Source: a bacterium
GTDB lineage: Bacteria; 4484-113; JAFGCY01
Length of the DNA stretch: 43,093 bases
Direction of reading: 5' to 3'
Assembly: GCA_020849855.1 (NCBI GenBank)
Contig: JADZFO010000048.1
Location: forward strand, 1 to 43,093
The notes beneath the pieces were generated by a model that had not been told where the DNA came from, did no database searches, and saw only the letters and a program-made list of their open reading frames with translations. Of this stretch, positions 7,842 to 15,953 are shown in pieces; the stretch's first letter is position 1, and every line of letters begins with the position of its first letter. The position numbers were made by a program, and so were the translations under genes.

Positions 7842-7860
7842 CGCCGGTTACAAACCGGCG
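7842..7860. repeat. REP-like palindrome, GCCGGYT type
   Basis: Arms 7842-7849 and 7853-7860 (CGCCGGTT with AACCGGCG) surround a 3-nt loop. It belongs to the same family as 6843-6859 and 8594-8609. A degenerate copy (CCGGCTAAAGCC) at 7897-7908 overlaps the end of the DUF2442 gene. Confidence 0.5.
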
Positions 7861-7900
7861 CCACTGGTCTCAATGCTGCCCAGCACCATGCAGATACCGG

Positions 7901-8185
7901 CTAAAGCCTGCTTACTGTTCCGGTGTTCTTTGCCGGAACTGCCTTTCCCATCTTGAGCAGCGCTCCGGCCGCCATGTCCTCGCCATTTGGCCAGCGCAGC
8001 GCATAGCCATAATCCACCTTGCGGCAGCGGCTGGCATAGGCAGGATCCCGCAGCCCGGCAAAGACGGGCCCGAGCTTCGCATAGCGAGTAAAGTCAATTC
8101 GCCGGCTCTCCCCGCTAAAGAAGACAAGCAGCACGGCGCCGTCCGGCAGGACAGTCAGGCTCTTGATCCGGGGCAGTTCGTTCAT
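7901..8185 (-). CDS. DUF2442 protein (toxin-antitoxin-like partner of DUF4160)
   Basis: The 94-residue product (from MNELPRIKSL) follows the DUF2442 pattern: P-x-I-x-x-L, a strand pair LLVFFSGE, then F-T-R-Y ... LGPVF, and the final RWPNGEDM signature. DUF2442 genes are very often paired with DUF4160 genes and the pair is predicted as a toxin-antitoxin module; which member is toxic is not established here. The frame stays open upstream to 8278, which would overlap the DUF4160 gene, but the family start matches 8185. The ribosome site is weak (GAGG 14 nt away). The stop codon lies inside a degenerate repeat copy, so the last residues may have been altered by repeat insertion. Confidence 0.7.
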   Translation of the reverse strand: MNELPRIKSLTVLPDGAVLLVFFSGESRRIDFTRYAKLGPVFAGLRDPAYASRCRKVDYGYALRWPNGEDMAAGALLKMGKAVPAKNTGTVSRL

Positions 8186-8229
8186 GTCTGAAAAGTATAC
8201 CTCGATGTGCTGGACTGCAGGCTGATCAG

Positions 8230-8490
8230 TTAGTCCTTTATCTTTCTTATGCCGCCGACCTTTAACCGGCTGTTCCACATCTCCAGCAATTCCCCACGGT
8301 GCAGGTCAATCCAGGCCCGCAAGACCTTCTGCCGCCCGGCAGGCAGATTACCGACGATGAGCCGGCCATCGGCAATTGCGATCGTGCTGGCCTGCTGTTG
8401 AAAGAACACATGGATGTGCGGCAGAGGATGTTCTTCTTGGCCATACATACAGATCCGCATACCAGCGAGATTGCGCTTGATTTCGCCCAT
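8230..8490 (-). CDS. DUF4160 protein (toxin-antitoxin-like)
   Basis: The 86-residue protein has the DUF4160 layout: a short N-terminal strand (GMRICMY), the PHIHVFF motif, a second strand pair (STIAIADGRLIVG), LP, and the helix with W-I-D-L-H-x-x-E-L-x-x-x-W. Full length for the family (80-95 residues). It is the first gene of the pair, 44 bp before the DUF2442 start. TAGAAT lies 6 nt before the ATG and there is no Shine-Dalgarno, suggesting leaderless expression. A perfect palindrome at 8504-8520 directly abuts that box, as expected for an autoregulated operon. Confidence 0.8.
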   Translation of the reverse strand: MGEIKRNLAGMRICMYGQEEHPLPHIHVFFQQQASTIAIADGRLIVGNLPAGRQKVLRAWIDLHRGELLEMWNSRLKVGGIRKIKD

Positions 8491-8496
8491 AGCAGA

Positions 8497-8502
8497 ATTC
8501 TA
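8497..8502 (-). promoter_or_regulatory. -10-like box (TAGAAT), leaderless type
   Basis: TAGAAT stands 6 nt before the DUF4160 ATG on the minus strand, so the transcript would start at the initiation codon. No good -35 is seen; the palindrome at 8504-8520 fills the spacer region. Confidence 0.5.
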
Positions 8503-8503
8503 A

Positions 8504-8520
8504 TATGCCGCAGCGGCATA
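8504..8520. promoter_or_regulatory. Perfect 8-bp inverted repeat, candidate operator of the DUF4160/DUF2442 pair
   Basis: TATGCCGC, one central base, then GCGGCATA. It sits immediately upstream of the -10-like box and 13 bp before the DUF4160 start codon. A repressor bound here would block the promoter; toxin-antitoxin complexes usually bind such sites. It could also belong to the REP-like palindromes nearby, though its sequence differs from them. Confidence 0.5.
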
Positions 8521-8561
8521 AGTGCCAGGAGTGCGAAGTGGCGGCGGAGGGGATGGAAGAT

Positions 8562-8609
8562 GCCAGCCTATGGCTGGCGGTCCCGGATAAGATGCCGGCT
8601 AAAGCCGGC
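8562..8609. repeat. Two tandem REP-like palindromes, 32-bp period
   Basis: The units 8562-8578 (GCCAGCC/GGCTGGC) and 8594-8609 (GCCGGCT/AGCCGGC) are each preceded by GAT and followed by GGTCC, and their GATGCC starts are 32 bp apart. They are the same family as the palindromes at 6843 and 7842. Confidence 0.6.
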
Positions 8610-8622
8610 GGTCCGACAAGCC

Positions 8623-8642
8623 GGGTGCATATGCATGCGCCC
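8623..8642. repeat. REP-like palindrome, GCATGC type
   Basis: GGGTGCAT and ATGCGCCC (one G-T pair) flank 4 nt. It abuts the stop codon of the zinc-ribbon/TPR gene and, read on the minus strand, shares GGGGCGCATGC with the element at 7818-7833. Confidence 0.45.
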
Positions 8643-9308
8643 CTACACCGCCGGCAGCAGCTTCTCGATGCCGGCGAATTCCTGCGGGCGGGCCGCGAGG
8701 CGGTCAAGCCCGGCGAGGTCGCTGTAGCACTGCTGCCAGCGGCCGGCCTTAAGGTCCACCTTCAGCTTCAGGCGCCAGATGTCGGCGTTGTCCGGGTCGT
8801 AGTCCGCCGCCGCCGCCAGGCTGTCTGAGGCCACGCGATACTCGCCCCGGCGGGCGCAGGTCAGGGCATAGTTAAAGAGCTCGCGGGCCGAACGGCGGTT
8901 GCGCTCGACAAGGGCGGTCAGGCGCTCGATCTCCCCGCGCAGCTCCGGGCTGAGGCGGCCGGCCAGGGCCCGGGCGCTGTCCCACTGCCGCCTGCTGATG
9001 GCCAGCCGCGCGGCCAGCTCCCAGTACTGCGGGCCGGGGTCCGGCAGCAGCTGCGGCAGGCGGGCCACTACTTCCTCGGCCAGGTCGTCGTCGCCGCGCT
9101 CCAGCATGCGGGCCGCGAGCTCAAGCAGCTCCCCGGCCCGGCTGAGCAGGTTCAGGTAGGGCGAGAGGTCGGTGTCGCAGTGCGGACAGCGCGGGGCCGC
9201 GCCCAGTAGCATGCTGTCTTCCAGCGTACCCCGGCAGACGGGGCAGGCATCGAAGTCGATCGGCGGCCGGCGGCCGGCGGTGTTCAGGCTGGCCGCTGCG
9301 CTGTCCAC
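8643..9308 (-). CDS. Zinc-ribbon and TPR-like protein, last gene of the dnaK operon
   Basis: The 221-residue protein opens with a four-cysteine zinc ribbon (CPVC near residue 22, CPHCD near 41). A helical region of TPR-like repeats follows (for example LFNYALTCARRGEYRVASDSL), which usually mediates protein-protein contacts. There is no signal peptide, so it is cytoplasmic. The GTG start directly follows the dnaK stop (TAA then GTG, no gap), so it is translated with dnaK and is probably a partner of the chaperone machine. No named family is recognised. An Hsp70 adaptor role is inferred from the operon and the TPR-like helices only. Confidence 0.75.
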   Translation of the reverse strand: MDSAAASLNTAGRRPPIDFDACPVCRGTLEDSMLLGAAPRCPHCDTDLSPYLNLLSRAGELLELAARMLERGDDDLAEEVVARLPQLLPDPGPQYWELAARLAISRRQWDSARALAGRLSPELRGEIERLTALVERNRRSARELFNYALTCARRGEYRVASDSLAAAADYDPDNADIWRLKLKVDLKAGRWQQCYSDLAGLDRLAARPQEFAGIEKLLPAV

Positions 9309-11054
9309 TTACATGCCCCAGTCGGAGAGGAAGACGCTGGCCTTGTCGACCAGGCCCTCAACCGTGTCCTCTTCGTTTTCCTTGATGGCGTGCTCGAGGT
9401 CCTGGATCATGGAACGCAGGCGGGACTGCTCGATCTCGCTCATCTTCTTGGCGCCGTCGGAGGCCATCTTCTCAAGGGTCCGCAGCTTCTCATAGAGGCC
9501 CTGGGCCTCGAAGAAGAGCTTGCCGCGCTCACGCTGAGCGATCATCGAGCCACCCATGCGGGCCACGTCGCGCTCGGCGGTGGAAATGTCCTCTTCGGTC
9601 AGGCGGCTCTTGGAGGCCTTGATTGTGATGCCCTTGGCCATGCCGGTGGCGCGGTCCTTGGCGGTGACCTTCACGATGCCGTTGACGTCGTAGTCGAAGG
9701 AAACCTCGACCAGGCTCTCGCCGCGGCCGGCGGAGGTGATGCCCTTGAGCACGAACTCGCCGAGGCTGGTGTCCTCCGCCGCGCGCGGGCTTTCACCCTG
9801 CAGGACGTGGATCAGCGCCTCGGTCTGGCCGTCGACGGTGGTCTTGTAGATGCTCTTGCGCGAGCAGGGGATCGAGGTGTTGCGTGGGATGATCGGGCTG
9901 AACTTGCCGCCTTCGGTCTCGATGCCGAGGGTGAAGGGGGCGACGTCGACGATCACCAGCTCCTCAAGGTGGCCGCGCTTGATGCCGGCCTGGATCGCGG
10001 CGCCGAGGCCGACGCACTCTTCCGGGTTGATGTCGCGGTAGGGTTCCTTGCCGGTGATGTTCTTGACCAGGCGCTGGACGGCGGGGGTGCGGGTCATGCC
10101 GCCCACCAGCACGACGGCGTCAAGCTGGTCGGCGCCGAGGTTGGCGTCGCGCAGGGAGAGCTCCACCGGGGCGAGGGTCTGGTCGATCAGGTCCTGCACC
10201 AGGTCTTCATACTTGGCGCGGGTCAGGGTCTCGTTGAGGTGCAGGGGCTCATCGCCACCGGTGTAAAGGAAGGGCAGGTTGATCGTGGTCTCCAGCAGGC
10301 TGGAGAGGTCGATCTTGGCGTTTTCAGCGGCTTCCTTCATGCGCTGCATGATGGCGCGCTGCTGGCTGACGTCTGAGATGGTGCGCAGGTCGATCTTTTC
10401 CTTGGCCTTGAACTGGTCGATCAGCCACTCCACGACGCGGTAGTCAAAGTCGTCGCCGCCGAGGTTGTTGTTGCCGGTGGTGGCCAGGACCTTGAAGGCG
10501 CCTTCCACCTGGCGGATGATCGAGACATCGAAGGTGCCGCCGCCGAGGTCGAAGACCAGGATGGTGCGGTTCTCCTGCTTGTCGAAACCATAGGCCAGCG
10601 CGGCGGCGGTGGGCTCGTTAAGGATGCGCTCAACCTTGAAGCCGGCGATTTCGCCGGCGTCCTTGGTGGCCTGGCGCTGGGCATCGGTGAAGTAAGCCGG
10701 GACGGTGATGATGGCCTCGTCGACGATGTCGTTGAGGTAAGTCTCGGCGTCCAGCTTGAGCTTCTTGAGGATGACCGCGCTGATTTCCTGAGGGCTGAAC
10801 TCCTTGTCGCCGATCGCGATACGGCGGTCGGAGCCCATCAGGCGCTTGATGCTGGTGATGGTGCGGTCCGGGTTGGCCACGGCCTGGTTTTTGGCCGGCT
10901 CGCCAACCAGCAGTTCGCCGGTCTCGGTGAAGCCCACCACGGAGGGGGTGATGAAGCGTCCGCGCTCGTTGGGGATGAGGGTAGGCTGGCCGTCAATAAT
11001 GGCCGCCACAAGGGAGTTGGTGGTTCCCAGGTCAATACCCACGATGTGTCCCAT
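9309..11054 (-). CDS. dnaK: Molecular chaperone DnaK (Hsp70)
   Basis: This ATP-dependent chaperone folds and protects cytoplasmic proteins with DnaJ and GrpE. The nucleotide-binding domain is complete: GIDLGTTNS at the N-terminus, IITVPAYF, LNEPTAAALAYGFD, FDLGGGTFDVS, and VVLVGGMTRTP. The substrate-binding beta domain (near 390-490) and a helical lid follow. At 581 residues it is shorter than the usual 605-640: it stops with the lid (VFLSDWGM) and lacks the flexible tail. A CAGGAG ribosome site is 5 nt before the ATG. It lies 56 bp after grpE and abuts the zinc-ribbon/TPR gene. I see no separate heat-shock promoter or CIRCE element upstream. Confidence 0.96.
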   Translation of the reverse strand: MGHIVGIDLGTTNSLVAAIIDGQPTLIPNERGRFITPSVVGFTETGELLVGEPAKNQAVANPDRTITSIKRLMGSDRRIAIGDKEFSPQEISAVILKKLKLDAETYLNDIVDEAIITVPAYFTDAQRQATKDAGEIAGFKVERILNEPTAAALAYGFDKQENRTILVFDLGGGTFDVSIIRQVEGAFKVLATTGNNNLGGDDFDYRVVEWLIDQFKAKEKIDLRTISDVSQQRAIMQRMKEAAENAKIDLSSLLETTINLPFLYTGGDEPLHLNETLTRAKYEDLVQDLIDQTLAPVELSLRDANLGADQLDAVVLVGGMTRTPAVQRLVKNITGKEPYRDINPEECVGLGAAIQAGIKRGHLEELVIVDVAPFTLGIETEGGKFSPIIPRNTSIPCSRKSIYKTTVDGQTEALIHVLQGESPRAAEDTSLGEFVLKGITSAGRGESLVEVSFDYDVNGIVKVTAKDRATGMAKGITIKASKSRLTEEDISTAERDVARMGGSMIAQRERGKLFFEAQGLYEKLRTLEKMASDGAKKMSEIEQSRLRSMIQDLEHAIKENEEDTVEGLVDKASVFLSDWGM

Positions 11055-11110
11055 TGTTTCTCCTGATCAGCCCGCCGGCTTGAGCCGCCTGGGCAGAACT
11101 TCTTATTCCC

Positions 11111-11860
11111 CTACTGGGTGTTCTTGACCACCGCCACCTGTGCCGTCCGGAATACCTGGCCGTTCCAGGTATAGCCTTTCAGCAGGACCCGGCTGATGCT
11201 TCCGTCCGCCTTCTCCGGGTTGGGCTCGGTGCCCATCGCCAGATGCTGGTGCGGATCGAAGGCGTCGCCGACTTCCATCAGTTTGAGCCCGGCCTTGACC
11301 ATCGCGCTCAGCAGCAGGTCGTATACGCTGCGGAAGCCGCGTATCAGGCCGTCGCTGAGCGAGCTGGGCTGCCGCTCCATCATTTCAAAGACCCTGTCCA
11401 GGGCATCAACCACATCCAGCAGATCCTTGAGCATGCGCTTGATCCGCGCATCCTCCTCACTGCGGTTTAGTACCTCGGACAGCGGACGCAGCTTCATCTC
11501 CAGACCGCGCAGCTGCTCCGCCACCTTGTCGAGGCCGATGGCCTCGATTGCCGGCATGCGGAGCTGTTCAACGCCACGCGTCAGGCGGTAAAGCTCGCCC
11601 CTGACCCGGGTTAGATCGGCTGTCAAAGTGGACAGATTGGCCCAGGCCTCACTGGCCAGATCGGGCCGCACGGCCCCGCCGTCAGGCGCGCCCGACTGCG
11701 GGCCCCCCGCAGGGCCCGAATGAAGATTATAGTAATGCTCAGAATCGAAGTCAATTTTGAGCGCCAGCTCGGAGAGCTGGCGGGCCTGCTCCTCGGCCGC
11801 ACTGTCCTTTTTGCGCTTCGACCACCAGGCTGCGGCCCGCGGCCGCGCGTCAGTGCTCAT
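11111..11860 (-). CDS. grpE: Nucleotide exchange factor GrpE
   Basis: GrpE releases ADP from DnaK. The 249-residue protein has a variable, charged first ~60 residues, a long helical stretch (about 75-165), and the GrpE beta-wing at the C-terminus: VGDAFDPHQHLAM, ISRVLLKGYTWNGQVFR and TAQVAVVKN. It is longer than most GrpE (170-220), because of the N-terminal part and the helix. The ATG overlaps the stop of the upstream TPR gene by 4 nt (ATGA), so the two are translationally coupled. Confidence 0.93.
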   Translation of the reverse strand: MSTDARPRAAAWWSKRKKDSAAEEQARQLSELALKIDFDSEHYYNLHSGPAGGPQSGAPDGGAVRPDLASEAWANLSTLTADLTRVRGELYRLTRGVEQLRMPAIEAIGLDKVAEQLRGLEMKLRPLSEVLNRSEEDARIKRMLKDLLDVVDALDRVFEMMERQPSSLSDGLIRGFRSVYDLLLSAMVKAGLKLMEVGDAFDPHQHLAMGTEPNPEKADGSISRVLLKGYTWNGQVFRTAQVAVVKNTQ

Positions 11861-14800
11861 AGGATTGTCCAGTCCGGGATCTTGAAGCTGATCGCCATCA
11901 GTTCATCCAGGGGCCGGACCGCGGCGGCCTCGTCCATTGGCTGAGGCTTGAGCTGCTGGAAGTCCGGCGGCGGGATGGTGGAGGGCAGGTCGAGGCGCTC
12001 GAAGCTGATGCTGCCGTCCTGCGGCACCTTGCTCAGGCGGCTGCGGATAGCCGGCAGGTCGAGCGGGTTAAAGGCGAAGATGTTGAGCAGCTCGCGGCGC
12101 TCCTGGCTCTTGAAGAGGTGTGTGTAGCTCTCTTCCACCAGCATGAAGTCGTCGGCGTGGCGCTCGGGGTTGAAGATCTTGATAAGGCGGAAGTACTCGC
12201 GTTCGATCTGCGCCAAATTGGCGCGCTTGTCGAGGCTGAGGATCCAGTAGAACTGGTTGGCCTTCTGGTAGAAGCCCACTGTGTCCTCAGCGCGGATCTT
12301 GGTCAGATCGTGGTCCGGGCGGTTCTTGGTCAGGGCGAAGGTGCTGAGCGCGCGCTCCAGCAGTGAGACCCAGCGCGCAAGGTGGGCGTTGGCCCGCGGG
12401 TTCTTGTTGACCTGCGCCATCCACAGGCGCGCCAGGCGCTTGTACTGGTTGCCGGCCTCGTCGAGGTCGTCCAGCAGCAGGATCGAGATGGCATAGTTCT
12501 GGACGATCCAGGGGTTCTCCGGGTCGAACTCCAAGGCCTTCTTCCACTCCTCGCGGGCCTGCTTGAGCTGGTCCTTGCGCGCCGCCTGGTAGGCGTTAAG
12601 GTCGAGGGTGCCGGCATACAGCACTGGCAGGTCAGGGTTGCGCTCGTCCAGGGTGCGCAGCTCGGCCCAGGTCTGGATCGCCTCCTGGGCATAGCCGGCG
12701 TTGAGGAAGGCCAGGCCGATCTCGGTGAACTGGCGCAGCTTCAGGGCCGGGTCGGTCTCGCGCTGCTTGCAGATATCAAGCAGCTGCTTCCAGTAGTGGA
12801 CCGCCATCTCGCGCTTGCCAAGGTGGCTGTGCGCCTGGCCCAGATACCAGTAGAGCTGCGGGTCGTCGGGGCTCTTCTGTACCAGGCGGCCCAGCAGCTC
12901 CGCCGCGCGGTCATAAAGGCCGTCGTGCAGCAGCACCGCCACCAGGCCGGGGCCGTCGCAGCCTTCGTTGAAGGTGATGTGGTCAAGGTTGTGGGACTCC
13001 CGCACCTCCGGGTCGGCCAGGTAGCACTTCACAAAGCGCGGGAAGTCGTCGTTGCTCAGGTTGCCGCGGCGGGCCAGGTCGATCAGCACCTTCCAGGCCT
13101 TGTCGGGCTGGTTGTGCTCCATGTAGGCATAGGCCTGACTGCGCTGGACCCAGGGGTTCTCATCCGACCAGACGATGTCGCGGTAGTTGATGATCGCCTT
13201 GGCGTAGTCCTTCAGGCGGTGGTAGGTGTAGGCCAGCAGGATCTTGGTCTCGATGCGCTTGGGCAGAATGCGCTGGGCGGTGTCCAGCAGGTCCGCGGCG
13301 CGCTTGAGGTCGCCCTTGAAGAAGGCTTCCTCGCCATAGCCGTCCAGCACATCGACGATTACCTGGCGCAGCAGACGGTGGTTGCGGTTGACCTCCACCG
13401 CGTGGGTCATCAGCGGCAGAGCCTCCGCCACCTTGCCTTCCTTGAGGCTGCGGTGGCCGAGGAAGAAGAGCGCCAGGGAAAGGAAGAGCTGTTCGGCGCG
13501 GCCATTGGGGTTCTGGCGCCAGATCTCCTCGAGCTGGTCGCGGGCAGCCTCCAGGCGGCCGAGCTTGAGCATCACGATGCCGCGCTCGATGCGCATCCAG
13601 CGCTGGAACTTCTCGAGGGCCGGCTCCTTGAGCAGCTCGGTATAGCTGTGCAGGGCGCCCTCGAGGTTTCCGTCGAGTTCATCGTTCAGGGCCCAGCGCA
13701 GGTCGATCAGCGGCTGGGGCACGCCGTCGTTCTGTGGGACGGAGCGCAGCAGGCGGCCGGCTTCCACCGGCTCATGCTTCTGCTGGAAGGCCGCGGCCTG
13801 CCAGTAGGCGCGCTTGCCCTCGAAACCGGGCACGTTGAGGACCTGCAGGTGTTCCAGCGCCTTATCCGGCTGGCCTTCCAGCAGGTGGATCTTGACCAGG
13901 CGGTAGCGCACAGCGTCCGTGGGCTGCAGGTTGAAGCTGGCCTGGTAGGCCTGGGCGGCCAGGGGGAAGTTATGGCGCTCGATGTAGAAATCGCCGACTT
14001 CCTGCAACAGGTGCTCGCGCTTGTAGCGGGTGACGGTGTCGATGAAGAGCTCGGGCTTGTGCTCAAAGACCAGCACGCCAAGCTGCACCGGCGAGCCGGC
14101 GCCATCGCCGCCCCGCAGGGAATCTTCCAGCAGCACCGCTGCGACCTCGGGGTCGGTGCTGAACTTCTCCAGGTCGAAGACCTTGCGGTAGACCCGCATC
14201 TCGACCGTGTTGCTTTCCGGCGGTGCGCCGCGCTCCTTGATGATCTCGCTGAGCAGGCGCACCAGGCGCGGGTTGATGTCCGGGGTGTTTTCTGTGCGTT
14301 CAAAGAGGGCGAAGTAGGCCTGCTGGGCCTGCTCACCGCGGCGGCCGGCGGCGAGGAAGCAGTTGGTCAGCGCCTCGTCGTAGGTCTTGGCCAGGGGCCC
14401 GCTGGAGGGCTTGCCGCAGGTGGTGAGGTAAAGCAGGGTCTCCTGGCTGAAGTCGCCATGCGAGACGCGGATCTCGGCCAGCACGCGGCCAAGCTGCTGC
14501 TTGGTTTCGTTGTCGGCGATTGCAAAGGCGCCGCGGTAGATCTCCTCCGCGGTCTCGTCACGGCGGTCGGCGGCGTGATAAGCGCGGGCGAGGATGGTGC
14601 TGATCACCGGGTCGGTCGGGTTGTCGACCAGGGCTTCCTCGTAGATTTTCTGCGCCTGGTCATCCACGCGGGTCAGGCCGGCATAATGCTGGGCCAGCAC
14701 GTAGTAAATGCGGCGCTGGGGCCGGTCGGGCCAGGTGGAGAGGTAAGTCTCGTAGACGCGGATGGCGAACTCGTCGTCGCGCTCATTGGCCAGGCAGTGC

Positions 14801-15852
14801 TCGGAGAGGATCAGCACGGCGCGCTTGGTGACCAGGCGCTGCTCGAAGGCCAGGCTCATCACCTTGATGCTGAGGTCGTCGAACTTGCCCTGCTCGGCCA
14901 GCGAATCGGACATGAAGGACAGCATGTCGCGGTCGTAGTAGCCGAGGCGGAAGATGAGCTGCAGCAGCTTCAGGCGGTCCAGCTGCTCCGGGTTGCCCGC
15001 CAGCACCAGGGCGGCCAGGCGCTTGAGCGAATCATCGGAGAGGCGCGGGGTACTCTTGTCCGCGCCCTTCTCCAGCGCGAGCTGGATGTAAGGCACAGTG
15101 GGGATCGACAGATCTCCGCGGCCGATGTAGATCTCGGCCAGCAGGCGCAGAGCCTCAGGGTTAGAGCCGGTTTCCACGGCGTCCAGATAAACCGAGGCGG
15201 CGAAGTCGTCACGCTCCCCCACGGCGATCATGCTGTCCAGCAGCACCTCGCGCAGACGGCGGTCCGCCTTGCGGTTAGGGTAGGCGGCGCGGTAGATGGC
15301 CAGCGATTCGCTGTCACGGCGGCCTTCCTTCAGGTAGCGGTCGGCCAGCAGTGTCACACCGTCCTTCCACAGGGGGAAGGAGCGCGCGGTGTCGGTGAGG
15401 AAGGAGATATCTGCCTCGCCCAGGTTCTCCTGGCGCTCGGCCAGCACGGCCTTGGCCGTTTTGAGCATCAGGTTCTTCTGCACCGCGTCGGCGGCGACCG
15501 CCTTGCGGATGATGTCAAAGCTCTCCGGCCCGCAAAAGCCGCTGTCCACGATCTCGGTGGCCACGGCGCTGGCCTGCGCGGGGTCGTCCTCCAGGGCCGC
15601 GGCGGCCAGGGGCAGGGCCTCGCCGAATTCCTTGCGGCGGATCAGATCGGACAGCAGGCGGCTGCGCAGCTCGCGCAGCAGGGCCAGATCCGCTTCGGCG
15701 GGGGCATCACCCTTCTCGGCCCACAGCGCACGGAACTGGGCCAGGGCTTCCTGGTGTTTGGACTGCTCCAGAAGCTTCAGGGCTGCCTTGATTTTTGGCG
15801 CAAGCTTGCCCGCGCCAGCTGGGGCGGAGAAGAGTTTTCCGAGTATGCTCAT
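11857..15852 (-). CDS. Giant TPR-repeat protein with a degenerate C-terminal J domain, in the dnaK operon
   Basis: This 1331-residue protein is built almost wholly of helical TPR-like repeats (for example LYWYLGQAHSHLGKREMAVHYW, spread over roughly 30-1190). Residues 1201-1262 match a DnaJ J domain: FYWILSLDKRANLAQIEREY in place of helix I-II, then a helix III with ESYTHLFKSQERRELL. The catalytic HPD tripeptide is replaced by NPE (1228-1230; bases 12163-12171), so it should not stimulate DnaK ATPase in the classical way. There is no signal peptide, so it is cytoplasmic. It lies between dnaJ and grpE and its stop overlaps grpE, so it is made with the Hsp70 machine. A scaffold or substrate-delivery role is inference. 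TATAAT lies 13 nt before the ATG. Confidence 0.85.
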   Translation of the reverse strand: MSILGKLFSAPAGAGKLAPKIKAALKLLEQSKHQEALAQFRALWAEKGDAPAEADLALLRELRSRLLSDLIRRKEFGEALPLAAAALEDDPAQASAVATEIVDSGFCGPESFDIIRKAVAADAVQKNLMLKTAKAVLAERQENLGEADISFLTDTARSFPLWKDGVTLLADRYLKEGRRDSESLAIYRAAYPNRKADRRLREVLLDSMIAVGERDDFAASVYLDAVETGSNPEALRLLAEIYIGRGDLSIPTVPYIQLALEKGADKSTPRLSDDSLKRLAALVLAGNPEQLDRLKLLQLIFRLGYYDRDMLSFMSDSLAEQGKFDDLSIKVMSLAFEQRLVTKRAVLILSEHCLANERDDEFAIRVYETYLSTWPDRPQRRIYYVLAQHYAGLTRVDDQAQKIYEEALVDNPTDPVISTILARAYHAADRRDETAEEIYRGAFAIADNETKQQLGRVLAEIRVSHGDFSQETLLYLTTCGKPSSGPLAKTYDEALTNCFLAAGRRGEQAQQAYFALFERTENTPDINPRLVRLLSEIIKERGAPPESNTVEMRVYRKVFDLEKFSTDPEVAAVLLEDSLRGGDGAGSPVQLGVLVFEHKPELFIDTVTRYKREHLLQEVGDFYIERHNFPLAAQAYQASFNLQPTDAVRYRLVKIHLLEGQPDKALEHLQVLNVPGFEGKRAYWQAAAFQQKHEPVEAGRLLRSVPQNDGVPQPLIDLRWALNDELDGNLEGALHSYTELLKEPALEKFQRWMRIERGIVMLKLGRLEAARDQLEEIWRQNPNGRAEQLFLSLALFFLGHRSLKEGKVAEALPLMTHAVEVNRNHRLLRQVIVDVLDGYGEEAFFKGDLKRAADLLDTAQRILPKRIETKILLAYTYHRLKDYAKAIINYRDIVWSDENPWVQRSQAYAYMEHNQPDKAWKVLIDLARRGNLSNDDFPRFVKCYLADPEVRESHNLDHITFNEGCDGPGLVAVLLHDGLYDRAAELLGRLVQKSPDDPQLYWYLGQAHSHLGKREMAVHYWKQLLDICKQRETDPALKLRQFTEIGLAFLNAGYAQEAIQTWAELRTLDERNPDLPVLYAGTLDLNAYQAARKDQLKQAREEWKKALEFDPENPWIVQNYAISILLLDDLDEAGNQYKRLARLWMAQVNKNPRANAHLARWVSLLERALSTFALTKNRPDHDLTKIRAEDTVGFYQKANQFYWILSLDKRANLAQIEREYFRLIKIFNPERHADDFMLVEESYTHLFKSQERRELLNIFAFNPLDLPAIRSRLSKVPQDGSISFERLDLPSTIPPPDFQQLKPQPMDEAAAVRPLDELMAISFKIPDWTIL

Positions 15853-15865
15853 GGGCTGAGACCTT

Positions 15866-15871
15866 ATTATA
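15866..15871 (-). promoter_or_regulatory. -10 box (TATAAT) before the TPR/J-like gene
   Basis: A perfect TATAAT on the minus strand lies 13 nt before the ATG at 15852, giving a leader of only a few nucleotides. It may be an internal promoter that lets the TPR-grpE-dnaK genes be expressed apart from hrcA-dnaJ. No clear -35 was found. Confidence 0.5.
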
Positions 15872-15953
15872 ACTCTATAGATAAGCCCTCAGCCCTGCCA
15901 GGCCCAGCCGCAAATGCACTATGCAAAAGTGTTCAGCCTGCCGGCGGACGGAG

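Noticed and set aside
8521..8540. TGGCAC on the minus strand upstream of the DUF4160 gene as a sigma54 promoter
   Set aside because: The -12 part reads CCGC, not TTGC; only the GC dinucleotide fits.
15916..15932. GCACT-N7-AGTGT upstream of the TPR gene as a CIRCE operator
   Set aside because: CIRCE needs GCACTC-N9-GAGTGC; the spacing is too short, an arm base differs, and it lies close to the dnaJ stop.
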